Shown: positions 1 through 6,142 of the stretch, piece by piece
Layout: each line of letters begins with the position of its first letter
Position numbering within the stretch: position 1 is the stretch's first letter
Origin: Bacteroidales bacterium
GTDB lineage: Bacteria > Bacteroidota > Bacteroidia > Bacteroidales > UBA12077
NCBI GenBank assembly: GCA_021108325.1
Contig: JAIORB010000122.1
Coordinates: 1-32,171 of the forward strand
Length of the DNA: 32,171 nucleotides
Direction: 5' to 3'
Program-made: the position numbers and the translations under genes
Notes under the pieces: generated by a model
What the model was told of the DNA's origin: nothing
Seen by the model: the letters and a program-made list of their open reading frames with translations, nothing else
The model's database searches: none

Positions 1-1412
1 TTTGGGTTTTTAGCAGATAAGTCAAGTGTGTTTTGGTCAAGGTCTTTAATGTTTACTGTCCAGGAATTTTCGCTTTCGCCCTTCGACTGGCTCAAGGTGA
101 CAGCTTTTTGCAGTTCTATAAATTCGGCTAAGTCTTTTTCGTTTAGAGGGTTTGTTTTACCTAAGTTTCTATTTAAATTGAGTTGGTAAAACCAAGTTTT
201 TTTGGTAGAGCTTCCTTTTTCAAAGAACAACACAACGGTTTTAACTCCTGCACCTGTAAATGTTCCACCCGGTAAATCTAAAACGGTGTGTAGGTTGCAA
301 GAGCTCAATAATTCTTTTCGCAAAGCAATAGAGGCATTATCGGTATTGCTTAAAAAGGTGTTTTTAATTACAACTCCTGCTTTTCCACCTGCTTTAAGTA
401 TTTTAATAAAATGCTGTAAAAATAAACTTGCAGTTTCGCCTGTTTTTATTGGGAAATTTTGTTGTACTTCTGCTCTCTCTTTTCCGCCAAATGGTGGATT
501 TGCCAATATTACATCGTAACGGTCTTTTTCTTGTATGTCAGAAAGGTTCTCAGCGAGTGTATTGGTATGGATAATATTCGGAGCTTCTACTCCATGTAAT
601 ATCATATTCATAATTCCAATAATGTAGGCAAGTGATTTTTTTTCTTTTCCGTAAAAGGTATTTTTCTGTAAAGTCTCGACATCTTTGGTTGAAAGACCAT
701 TTCCGGTGGTTGAGCCTGTCGAAACCAAATATTCAAAGGCTTCAACCAAGAAACCTGCAGATCCAACTGCACCATCATAAATTTTGTTTCCAATTTTGGG
801 AGCAACCACTTTTACAATGGTTTTAATTAAAGGGCGTGGGGTGTAATATTCGCCACCATTACGTCCTGCGTTCCCCATGTTTTTAATCTTACCCTCATAC
901 AAATGGCTCATTTCGTGCTTTTCAGCGTGAGTTCTAAAACGGAGTTCATCAATACGGTTTACTACTTCTCGTAAATTATAACCGCTTTGTATTCTGTTTT
1001 TTAGTTCGCTAAAAATCTCACCAATTTTATATTCAATGGTGTTGGCATTTTCTGCATTAGCTTTAAATTTTTTTAGATATGGAAAAAGCTTTTCGTTTAT
1101 AAAATCTACAAGGTCATCACCTGTCATTGCGTTATGGTCGATTTCGACAAGCTCAATCACCTTACCGTCTTTTGTTTGTCTTGTTCTTTTCAATTTAGGA
1201 GCAGCCCAAGCAGTCCATTGATATTCCTCTTCCAGCAGTTTTGTATATGTCTTTCCTGTCAGTTGTGCGGCCGTTTCTTTATCCTTTTCTAAATCGGCAA
1301 GGTATTTTAAAAACAGAATCCACGAAGTCTGCTCTACATAATCTAATTCACTTCCGCATCCTGCATCTTTGTGAAGTATATCATCAATATTTTTAAAAGT
1401 TTGTTCGAACAT
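1..1412 (-). CDS. hsdM: Type I restriction-modification DNA methyltransferase subunit HsdM (3' end beyond window)
   Basis: N6-adenine methyltransferase subunit of a type I restriction-modification system; it would modify DNA together with HsdS. About 470 codons are visible, uninterrupted, reading off the left edge without a stop, so the C-terminus and any hsdS/hsdR lie outside. The N-terminus (MFEQTFKNIDDILHKDAG) is the usual HsdM helical domain. The SAM-binding motif DGAVGSAGF is at residues 213-221 (usual form DPAxGSxGF) and the catalytic NPPF at 305-308. An in-frame TAA directly precedes the ATG, fixing the start. Two stretches look like extra residues made by palindromic-repeat DNA: about 230-239 (VSTGSTTGNG) and about 436-446 (AVTLSQSKGES). 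The caspase-like gene ends 26 bp upstream on the same strand. The family call is firm; activity with these insertions is unknown. Confidence 0.93.
   Translation of the reverse strand, partial: MFEQTFKNIDDILHKDAGCGSELDYVEQTSWILFLKYLADLEKDKETAAQLTGKTYTKLLEEEYQWTAWAAPKLKRTRQTKDGKVIELVEIDHNAMTGDDLVDFINEKLFPYLKKFKANAENANTIEYKIGEIFSELKNRIQSGYNLREVVNRIDELRFRTHAEKHEMSHLYEGKIKNMGNAGRNGGEYYTPRPLIKTIVKVVAPKIGNKIYDGAVGSAGFLVEAFEYLVSTGSTTGNGLSTKDVETLQKNTFYGKEKKSLAYIIGIMNMILHGVEAPNIIHTNTLAENLSDIQEKDRYDVILANPPFGGKERAEVQQNFPIKTGETASLFLQHFIKILKAGGKAGVVIKNTFLSNTDNASIALRKELLSSCNLHTVLDLPGGTFTGAGVKTVVLFFEKGSSTKKTWFYQLNLNRNLGKTNPLNEKDLAEFIELQKAVTLSQSKGESENSWTVNIKDLDQNTLDLSAKNP
76..104. repeat. Short dispersed repeat inside hsdM
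   Basis: The stretch contains CTTCGACTGGCTCAAGG, which resembles short imperfect palindromic repeats common between genes in Bacteroidota (known from family experience, not searched here). It lies inside hsdM and is read in frame as AVTLSQSKG, where I recall HsdM relatives running directly from ELQK-type residues to SENSW. Confidence 0.5.
705..726. repeat. Short dispersed repeat inside hsdM
   Basis: GGTTGAGCCTGTCGAAACC with the preceding GGT is an imperfect palindrome (GGTT..AACC arms) of a type common between genes in Bacteroidota. It is read in frame in hsdM as VSTGSTTG, between the SAM-binding motif and the conserved LSTKDVETLQKNTFYG segment. Confidence 0.5.
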
Positions 1413-1438
1413 TTATTTAATTTTCTTTATTTAGTTTT

Positions 1439-2548
1439 TTATTCTGACAATTTCCAATTTATATAATCTTCAATAACAATAGGGCTAACATATGCTTTGG
1501 GACTTTGGACTTGTTTGTTAAACAAAACACTTTTTAAAGGAACTGTTTCAACAAGATAGTTTTCAAGCTCTAACAGAGTAATCGTTCCTTTAGATTCGGC
1601 AATTTTTGAAATTAAAAAATAAGTAAATAAACCATGTTGTTTTTCCTTATAAGGCAACGAAGATTCAGTTTCGCTGCTAGATGTAAGAACAACCAAATTG
1701 CCTGAAATAGCAGAGTTTTTTGGTTTAATTTTCACTCCTCTTGTTGCAACCAGGCCTGAATTTCTGCCTCCTCCTGTAAAACAAGCATCCAGAAAAACGA
1801 TTGTTTTTTCTGTAGGGGACTCAGTTAATTTAGAGTAAAGTTCTGACAAAGGAATAGCATACTCTAAAGAGTTCCCGGATACATCAACAGGAATAATATA
1901 TGGTTCTTTTGTTTTCTCGTCAGGCAATCCATGACCTGCATAGTAAAATAGAATATTAGCTTTCCCTTTTGCTAACTTCCCTATTAGATTGATTTGTTCA
2001 ATTGCTTTTTTCATTTGAATAAACCCTGCATTTTCAAGATAGATAATGTTATCAGCAGGAATTCCTAAAGTTTTTTGACATAATTCCTTAAAAAGCCGGG
2101 AATCGTTTATTGCAAAATTTACATTTTGCTCAGAACTTAAGTCTTGTTGAAAAGATTTGTAATCTTCGTTCCCAATAATTAAAGCATAAGTATTTTTACT
2201 TGTTTTATTAATTACAGGAATATTTAATTCATTTGAAATTGCTGCAGAGATGTTCGAAACAGGTTTCTGTGCAATATTAAGATCTCCAATTTTATAATAC
2301 TTAGCAGGACTGATATTACTCATCGAATTTGTAGAAACAATTGAGAAATATTTAGCGATACTTTCTGCTGATTTTCCCGGAATAGAATTCCCGGTATTTA
2401 TTGAATAGTGTTTAGCAATACTTTCAGATTCATTCTTTTCGAGAGAAATTGAATAATACTTGTTTTCACTTTCCGAATAATTTTGTGCAGTTCCGGTAAA
2501 CCAAAAACAAAAAAGAACAATTGAATAAATTAGTTTCGTTTTCATCAT
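1439..2548 (-). CDS. Secreted caspase-like (peptidase C14 family) protein
   Basis: Cysteine peptidase of the caspase/metacaspase-like fold, 369 aa. An N-terminal signal peptide (residues 1-21, ending TGTAQ) predicts export. Residues 28-90 hold a degenerate tandem repeat, each unit beginning K(Y/H)(Y/F)SI and rich in Ser/Asn. The peptidase domain starts at YALIIGNEDY (121-130). The catalytic His is in YYAGHG (His206) and the catalytic Cys in FLDACFTGGG (Cys256), so the dyad is intact. The start overlaps the stop of the upstream gene by 4 bp, implying translational coupling. hsdM follows 26 bp downstream. Family and dyad are clear; the substrate is unknown. Many Bacteroidota encode such exported caspase-like proteins of undefined role, so the hsdM neighbourhood alone does not prove a defence function. 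Confidence 0.88.
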   Translation of the reverse strand: MMKTKLIYSIVLFCFWFTGTAQNYSESENKYYSISLEKNESESIAKHYSINTGNSIPGKSAESIAKYFSIVSTNSMSNISPAKYYKIGDLNIAQKPVSNISAAISNELNIPVINKTSKNTYALIIGNEDYKSFQQDLSSEQNVNFAINDSRLFKELCQKTLGIPADNIIYLENAGFIQMKKAIEQINLIGKLAKGKANILFYYAGHGLPDEKTKEPYIIPVDVSGNSLEYAIPLSELYSKLTESPTEKTIVFLDACFTGGGRNSGLVATRGVKIKPKNSAISGNLVVLTSSSETESSLPYKEKQHGLFTYFLISKIAESKGTITLLELENYLVETVPLKSVLFNKQVQSPKAYVSPIVIEDYINWKLSE

Positions 2549-3246
2549 TTCTTTATTACAGGAATATCACGGAATTGAAGAGTAAATTTATTAGAATAAT
2601 CAGATATTTGAACGGCCTTTACTATCTTACTATTTACATTTATATTTTCAAAAACATAAGTAATTTTAAATGGAGTGTTATTGATTAAATCAATACCTTC
2701 TAAGCCAGTCTCCTTATTATTTCCCCACCTAAAGGACGATGCACTAAATTTTTCTCCATACTCATTAAAAATGAAAGTTTTTCTTGGTATAAAAAACCAT
2801 TCATAGTCAATACTAGAATTTAAAATAAACGTAACATAAATCGAATTGCCCGAAAGCACACAACTTTCAACTGTCCCATTCATATCCCCATTACTAACAA
2901 TTGGGATTTTTACATCTTCCTTTGGTAAAACTTCGACTTTGAACTTTACGTTGCCATCCAGACTTCCAGTCTCTGAAATTACATCCCAAACGATTATTTT
3001 TGTTCCGTTTCCTGAAACAAAACTACCAACATCTCCAGTTACTTTTTGCAAAGGACCGTTGTACGAATTATCATTTATTGAATAATAAAGGTTTATGTCC
3101 ATTGACTGGTTAGTTCCTGCATCATTTATTTGATAAGTTACTTTAATTTTATTTCCATCTTGTGTAGAATTAACATTTCCAACCTTTTGTGCTATTACAG
3201 AGCTATAAATAACAATCCCTAAAATGAGCAAGTATAATTTTTTCAT
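2545..3246 (-). CDS. Secreted hypothetical protein coupled to the caspase-like gene
   Basis: A 233 aa protein with a clear signal peptide (MKKLYLLILGIVIYSSVIAQ). The segment from about residue 33 (KIKVTYQIND) through YYSINDNSYNGPLQKVTGDVG to IIVWDVISETG (residues ~54-95) resembles a beta-rich module seen in other Bacteroidota exported proteins that accompany caspase-like or formylglycine-enzyme-like proteins; I recognise the pattern but not a named function. The rest, with FIPRKTFIFNEYGEKF around residue 155, has no motif I can name. Its TGA overlaps the ATG of the caspase-like gene, so the two are probably made together and may act together outside the inner membrane. Confidence 0.8.
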   Translation of the reverse strand: MKKLYLLILGIVIYSSVIAQKVGNVNSTQDGNKIKVTYQINDAGTNQSMDINLYYSINDNSYNGPLQKVTGDVGSFVSGNGTKIIVWDVISETGSLDGNVKFKVEVLPKEDVKIPIVSNGDMNGTVESCVLSGNSIYVTFILNSSIDYEWFFIPRKTFIFNEYGEKFSASSFRWGNNKETGLEGIDLINNTPFKITYVFENINVNSKIVKAVQISDYSNKFTLQFRDIPVIKK

Positions 3247-3367
3247 ATGGTTATTGATTTGTTTGGTTAATAATTATTGATGATTCGTAACAGTAATTTT
3301 AATCGAATTTAAAATTAACAATATTTTTCAAAAGAATTAAATAAGCTTAAATTAATTTAATTTTACT

Positions 3368-3386
3368 TAGGTAAGTAGGTAGGTAG
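3368..3386. repeat. Short GTAG/GTAAG microsatellite
   Basis: TAG, GTAAG, TAG, GTAG, GTAG in tandem in the intergenic stretch 3247-3454. Nothing else is recognisable in that stretch, which is AT-rich. Confidence 0.5.
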
Positions 3387-3454
3387 TTTTCAGGAAAAAG
3401 ATTTAAAATATAGATATTATATCGAATAATTCAACCCCTATAGCGTCCCCTGCA

Positions 3455-3490
3455 AAAAATAAAGCCCTGTAATAAATTGAATTACAGAGC
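3455..3490 (-). terminator. Rho-independent terminator after tRNA-Arg
   Basis: Read on the minus strand, a hairpin with arms GCTCTGTAAT and ATTACAGGGC (one G-T pair, loop of about 7 nt) is followed by TTTATTTTTT. It lies 18 nt beyond the tRNA 3' end, the expected place for a tRNA terminator. Confidence 0.75.
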
Positions 3491-3507
3491 ATAGGTGTTT
3501 TTTGTAG

Positions 3508-3579
3508 TAGCCCCACCAGGACTCGAACCTGGATCTACAGTTTAGGAAACTGCTATTCTATCCCTTGAACTATGGGGCC
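3508..3579 (-). tRNA. tRNA-Arg, anticodon CCT
   Basis: A full cloverleaf folds on the minus strand: acceptor GGCCCCA with TGGGGCT (first pair G-U), D arm GTTC/GAAT, anticodon arm GCAGT-TTCCTAA-ACTGT, a 4-nt variable loop, T arm CCAGG-TTCGAGT-CCTGG and discriminator A. CCA is not encoded. The anticodon CCT lies at 3544-3546 and reads AGG codons. The transcript ends at the hairpin at 3455-3490. A damaged partial copy of its 5' half follows at 3608-3709. Confidence 0.93.
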
Positions 3580-3628
3580 AATACTAGATAAACATTTAAC
3601 TTTTTTGCAGTTTAGGAAACTGCTATTC

Positions 3629-3648
3629 CCTGCCTGTCGGCAGGTAAA
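3629..3648. repeat. CCTGCC/GGCAGG palindromic repeat, copy 1
   Basis: CCTGCCTGTCGGCAGG followed by TAAA; the arms CTGCC and GGCAG pair around TGTC. It interrupts the tRNA-Arg copy between the anticodon arm and the D arm. The same family recurs at 3661-3699 and 29584-29602. Confidence 0.7.
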
Positions 3649-3660
3649 TATCCCTTGAAC

Positions 3661-3699
3661 CCTGCCTGACTACCTTCGGCAGTTAAACCGGTAGGCAGG
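3661..3699. repeat. CCTGCC/GGCAGG palindromic repeat, copy 2 (long form)
   Basis: A 39 bp imperfect hairpin. The outer arms CCTGCCT...AGGCAGG continue, after a GA bulge, into CTACC...GGTAG. It separates the D-arm block from the acceptor block of the tRNA-Arg copy. Confidence 0.7.
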
Positions 3700-3879
3700 T
3701 ATGGAGCCATTTTTTCTGCCACAAAATTAAAGTTTTTAATTACATATACAAAATGCATGTTAGAGGTTGCCTTAAGGCTTTATAACAAAAAAATGTCATC
3801 GTTTAATTTTTAATTAGCTAATAAAATTCTTAATTTTAATCAAAATTACCTGAATACAAATACGTTAAAAACTTATGTT

Positions 3880-4548
3880 ATGAAAAAACTCACTCTATTC
3901 CTTGTAATTTTGTTTTTTTCAACTTCCGCTTTTTCACAAGATTATATTTATCTGAAAGATAATTCAATAATAGAAGCTGTAGTGCAGGAAGTAAATATAA
4001 ATATGGTCAAGTATACCAAATATTCCGATCCCGAAGGAGAAGTGTTTGCCATATCGCCTAATGCACTTATAAAAATAGTATTCTCTAATGGATATGTTCG
4101 TGATTTTTCGGGAGGATCTAAACCAGCCAAAGTTTCAAGTAACGAAAAAGACAGTTATTTTGCTCTGGGTGCAGGCTTTGGCCGAAGTTATGGAGGTATT
4201 GGTATACGAGCACAGGGCAGGTTTGGTAAAAAACAAGGATTTGGAATACATGGCGGTGTGGGATACAACCCTACAAATGCCGGAGGCCTTTGCTTTGGAG
4301 TTGGTCTTAAGTTTTTTTATTACCGCTGGTTGTATATTAATGCTCAGGCAGGAATTGTTTCACATGATTCTTATTATGATTGGTATGATGGTTATAGCTA
4401 CGGCGATCCGATATTTGGACTTAGCATCCTAACAGGTGGTGATTTTATTTTTGGGAAACATGCTGGCTTTAATGTCGCATTAGGCCCTACGATTACCGGC
4501 GATGGTATTAAAATGGGCTTCGATCTTGGATTTGTTTTTAAATTCTAA
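3880..4548 (+). CDS. Outer-membrane protein, tandem paralog 1 of 3
   Basis: A 222 aa protein with signal peptide (MKKLTLFLVILFFSTSAFSQ). Residues 21-75 (DYIYLKDNSIIEAVVQEVN... to ALIKIVFSNGYVRDF) form a small beta domain seen in many Bacteroidota exported proteins. From about residue 90, glycine- and aromatic-rich alternating stretches end in GFDLGFVFKF, with a terminal aromatic as in small outer-membrane beta-barrels. Specific function unknown. The sequence around the start and through the first 110 codons is nearly identical to copy 2, including the leader just before the ATG. The middle and end differ among the copies, suggesting recent duplication plus gene conversion. Copy 2 begins 35 bp downstream. 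Confidence 0.85.
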   Translation: MKKLTLFLVILFFSTSAFSQDYIYLKDNSIIEAVVQEVNINMVKYTKYSDPEGEVFAISPNALIKIVFSNGYVRDFSGGSKPAKVSSNEKDSYFALGAGFGRSYGGIGIRAQGRFGKKQGFGIHGGVGYNPTNAGGLCFGVGLKFFYYRWLYINAQAGIVSHDSYYDWYDGYSYGDPIFGLSILTGGDFIFGKHAGFNVALGPTITGDGIKMGFDLGFVFKF

Positions 4549-4583
4549 GCGATAAATAAAAAATATTTTAAAAAACTTATGTT

Positions 4584-5246
4584 ATGAAAAAACTCACTCT
4601 ATTCCTTGTAATTTTGTTTTTTGCAGCTTCCGCTTTTTCACAGGATTATATTTACCTGAAAGATAATTCAATAATAGAAGCTGTAGTGCAGGAAGTAAAT
4701 ATAAATATGGTCAAGTATACCAAATATTCCGATCCCGAAGGAGAGGTGCTTGCCATATCGCCTAATGCGCTTATAAAAATAGTATTCTCTAATGGATATG
4801 TCCGTGATTTTTCGGGAGGAGCTTCACCAGCCAAAGTTTCAAGTAGCGAAAAAGACAGTTATTTTGCTCTGGGTGCAGGCTTTGGCCGAAGTTATGGAGG
4901 AATAGGGATACGAGCACAGGGCAGGTTTGGTAAAAAACAAGGCTTTGGGCTACATGGAGGAGTCGGATATAATCCGACAAATATCGGAGGTGTCTGCTTT
5001 GGGCTTGGAGCTAAGTTTTTTTATTATCGATGGTTATACATTAATGCCCAGGTAGGTACTGTTTATTGGGATTATTGGGTATTGGATCCTTCTGACGACG
5101 TTGCTTATGGTGGAATAAGCATTTTAGCTGGCGGTGATTTTTTCTTTGGAGATCATGTAGGACTTAATGTTGCGATTGGCCCGACTATTGTTCCTAATGA
5201 TGAGCTTACATTGGGTTTTGATCTTGGGTTTATATTTAAATTTTAA
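4584..5246 (+). CDS. Outer-membrane protein, tandem paralog 2 of 3
   Basis: A 220 aa paralog with the same signal peptide, N-terminal domain and barrel-like C-terminus (LGFDLGFIFKF). It is mosaic: the 5' part is nearly identical in DNA to copy 1, while a 95 bp block at 4941-5035 is identical to 5645-5739 in copy 3. The segment around YWDYWVLDPSDDVAYGG is unique and probably a surface loop. The gaps to the genes on either side are both 35 bp, so one transcript is likely. No specific function recognised. Confidence 0.85.
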   Translation: MKKLTLFLVILFFAASAFSQDYIYLKDNSIIEAVVQEVNINMVKYTKYSDPEGEVLAISPNALIKIVFSNGYVRDFSGGASPAKVSSSEKDSYFALGAGFGRSYGGIGIRAQGRFGKKQGFGLHGGVGYNPTNIGGVCFGLGAKFFYYRWLYINAQVGTVYWDYWVLDPSDDVAYGGISILAGGDFFFGDHVGLNVAIGPTIVPNDELTLGFDLGFIFKF

Positions 5247-5281
5247 GCAGTAAATAAAATATATTTTTAAAAAGTTACATT

Positions 5282-5944
5282 ATGAGAAAAGTAACCCTAT
5301 TCCTAATAATCCTGTTTTTTGCAGCTTCTGCTTTTTCACAGGATTATATTTACCTTAAAGATAATTCAATAATCGAAGCTGTAGTACAGGAAGTAAATAT
5401 AAATATGGTTAAATATACCAAATATTCCGATCCCGAAGGAGAGGTATTTGCCATATCGCCTAATGCGCTTATAAAAATAGTATTTTCTAATGGATATGTT
5501 CGTGAATTTGTAGAAGGTGCGTCACCCAAAAAAGCAAAAGCTTCAAGTAGCGACAAAGACAGTTATTTTGCTTTGGCCGTAGGTGCTGGCCGAAGTTATG
5601 GAGGAATTGGTATAAGAGCACAGGGCCGCTTTGGTAAAAAACTGGGCTTTGGGCTACATGGAGGAGTCGGATATAATCCGACAAATATCGGAGGTGTCTG
5701 CTTTGGGCTTGGAGCTAAGTTTTTTTATTATCGATGGTTGTATATTAATGGTCAGGTAGGTATTGTTTCACACGAGGATTTTGGAAACCAGTCGTTTTTT
5801 GGAATTAGCATTTTAACCGGTGGTGATTTCTTTTTTGGCGATCACGTAGGCTTGAATGTTGCAATTGGGCCTACTTTTATTCCTGATACACCATATGATG
5901 GTGTTAGATTGGGTTTCGATCTTGGATTTGTATTTAAATTCTAA
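5282..5944 (+). CDS. Outer-membrane protein, tandem paralog 3 of 3
   Basis: A 220 aa paralog with signal peptide (MRKVTLFLIILFFAASAFSQ), the same N-terminal domain and a barrel-like end (LGFDLGFVFKF). The linker differs (EFVEGASPKKAKASS) and the loops around SHEDFGNQSF and FIPDTPYDGV are unique. It is the most diverged at its start codon region but shares an identical 95 bp block with copy 2. A strong terminator follows 25 bp after its stop, making it the last gene of the unit. Confidence 0.85.
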   Translation: MRKVTLFLIILFFAASAFSQDYIYLKDNSIIEAVVQEVNINMVKYTKYSDPEGEVFAISPNALIKIVFSNGYVREFVEGASPKKAKASSSDKDSYFALAVGAGRSYGGIGIRAQGRFGKKLGFGLHGGVGYNPTNIGGVCFGLGAKFFYYRWLYINGQVGIVSHEDFGNQSFFGISILTGGDFFFGDHVGLNVAIGPTFIPDTPYDGVRLGFDLGFVFKF

Positions 5945-5969
5945 GCTAAATAGAGTATAAAGTATATTT

Positions 5970-6003
5970 AAAAGCTTGCTGTTAAGTAAGCTTTTTATTT
6001 TTT
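5970..6003 (+). terminator. Rho-independent terminator after the three paralogs
   Basis: The hairpin arms AAAAGCTTGCT and AGTAAGCTTTT (one G-T pair) close a GTTA loop and are followed by TATTTTTT. It marks the end of the paralog operon. The remainder of 5945-6142 is AT-rich with no other feature that I can support. Confidence 0.8.
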
Positions 6004-6142
6004 AGCTTCACAAGAAATTCTTGTTTAAGACTTTTTAACAAAAAAAATCACAGATTACAGTTATCTCTTGTAACTTTATCGTCCGTAAATCGTCTGATAT
6101 AAAATTGTGTAGCTAATTATTTACAAAGTCAATTATGAGAAA

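Larger units (their letters stand above)
3608..3709 (-). pseudogene. Partial tRNA-Arg(CCT) copy split by two palindromic repeats
   Basis: Three blocks match the neighbouring tRNA-Arg in order: 3608-3628 (identical to 3538-3558, the anticodon arm and flank), 3649-3660 (TATCCCTTGAAC, identical to the D-arm region) and 3700-3709 (TATGGAGCCA against TATGGGGCCA, the 5' acceptor end). Between them lie 20 bp (3629-3648) and 39 bp (3661-3699) of sequence built on CCTGCCTG/GGCAGG palindromes. The T arm and 3' acceptor half are missing, so no functional tRNA is expected. Confidence 0.8.

Noticed and set aside
202-826. Open frames on the plus strand (202-519, 632-826) and another minus-strand frame (608-805)
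   Set aside because: They lie across the continuous hsdM frame on the minus strand, which has clear family motifs; they show no recognisable protein pattern.
1-3246. A complete anti-phage defence island (caspase plus type I restriction)
   Set aside because: The caspase and its partner carry signal peptides, the rest of the restriction system lies outside the window, and no other defence gene is seen.
3608-3709. A second functional tRNA or an intron-containing tRNA
   Set aside because: The T arm and 3' acceptor half are absent, so splicing out the inserts would not give a tRNA.
3368-3709. CRISPR array
   Set aside because: The repeats are palindromic, of different lengths and without regular spacers; no cas genes are present.
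4088-4432. A 114-codon frame overlapping paralog 1
   Set aside because: Out-of-frame shadow; the frame is not kept open in paralogs 2 and 3, although the DNA is similar.
3948-5684. Repeated minus-strand open frames opposite the three paralogs (e.g. 3948-4130, 4652-4834, 5350-5556)
   Set aside because: They recur only because the plus-strand genes are duplicated; no start context or family signal.
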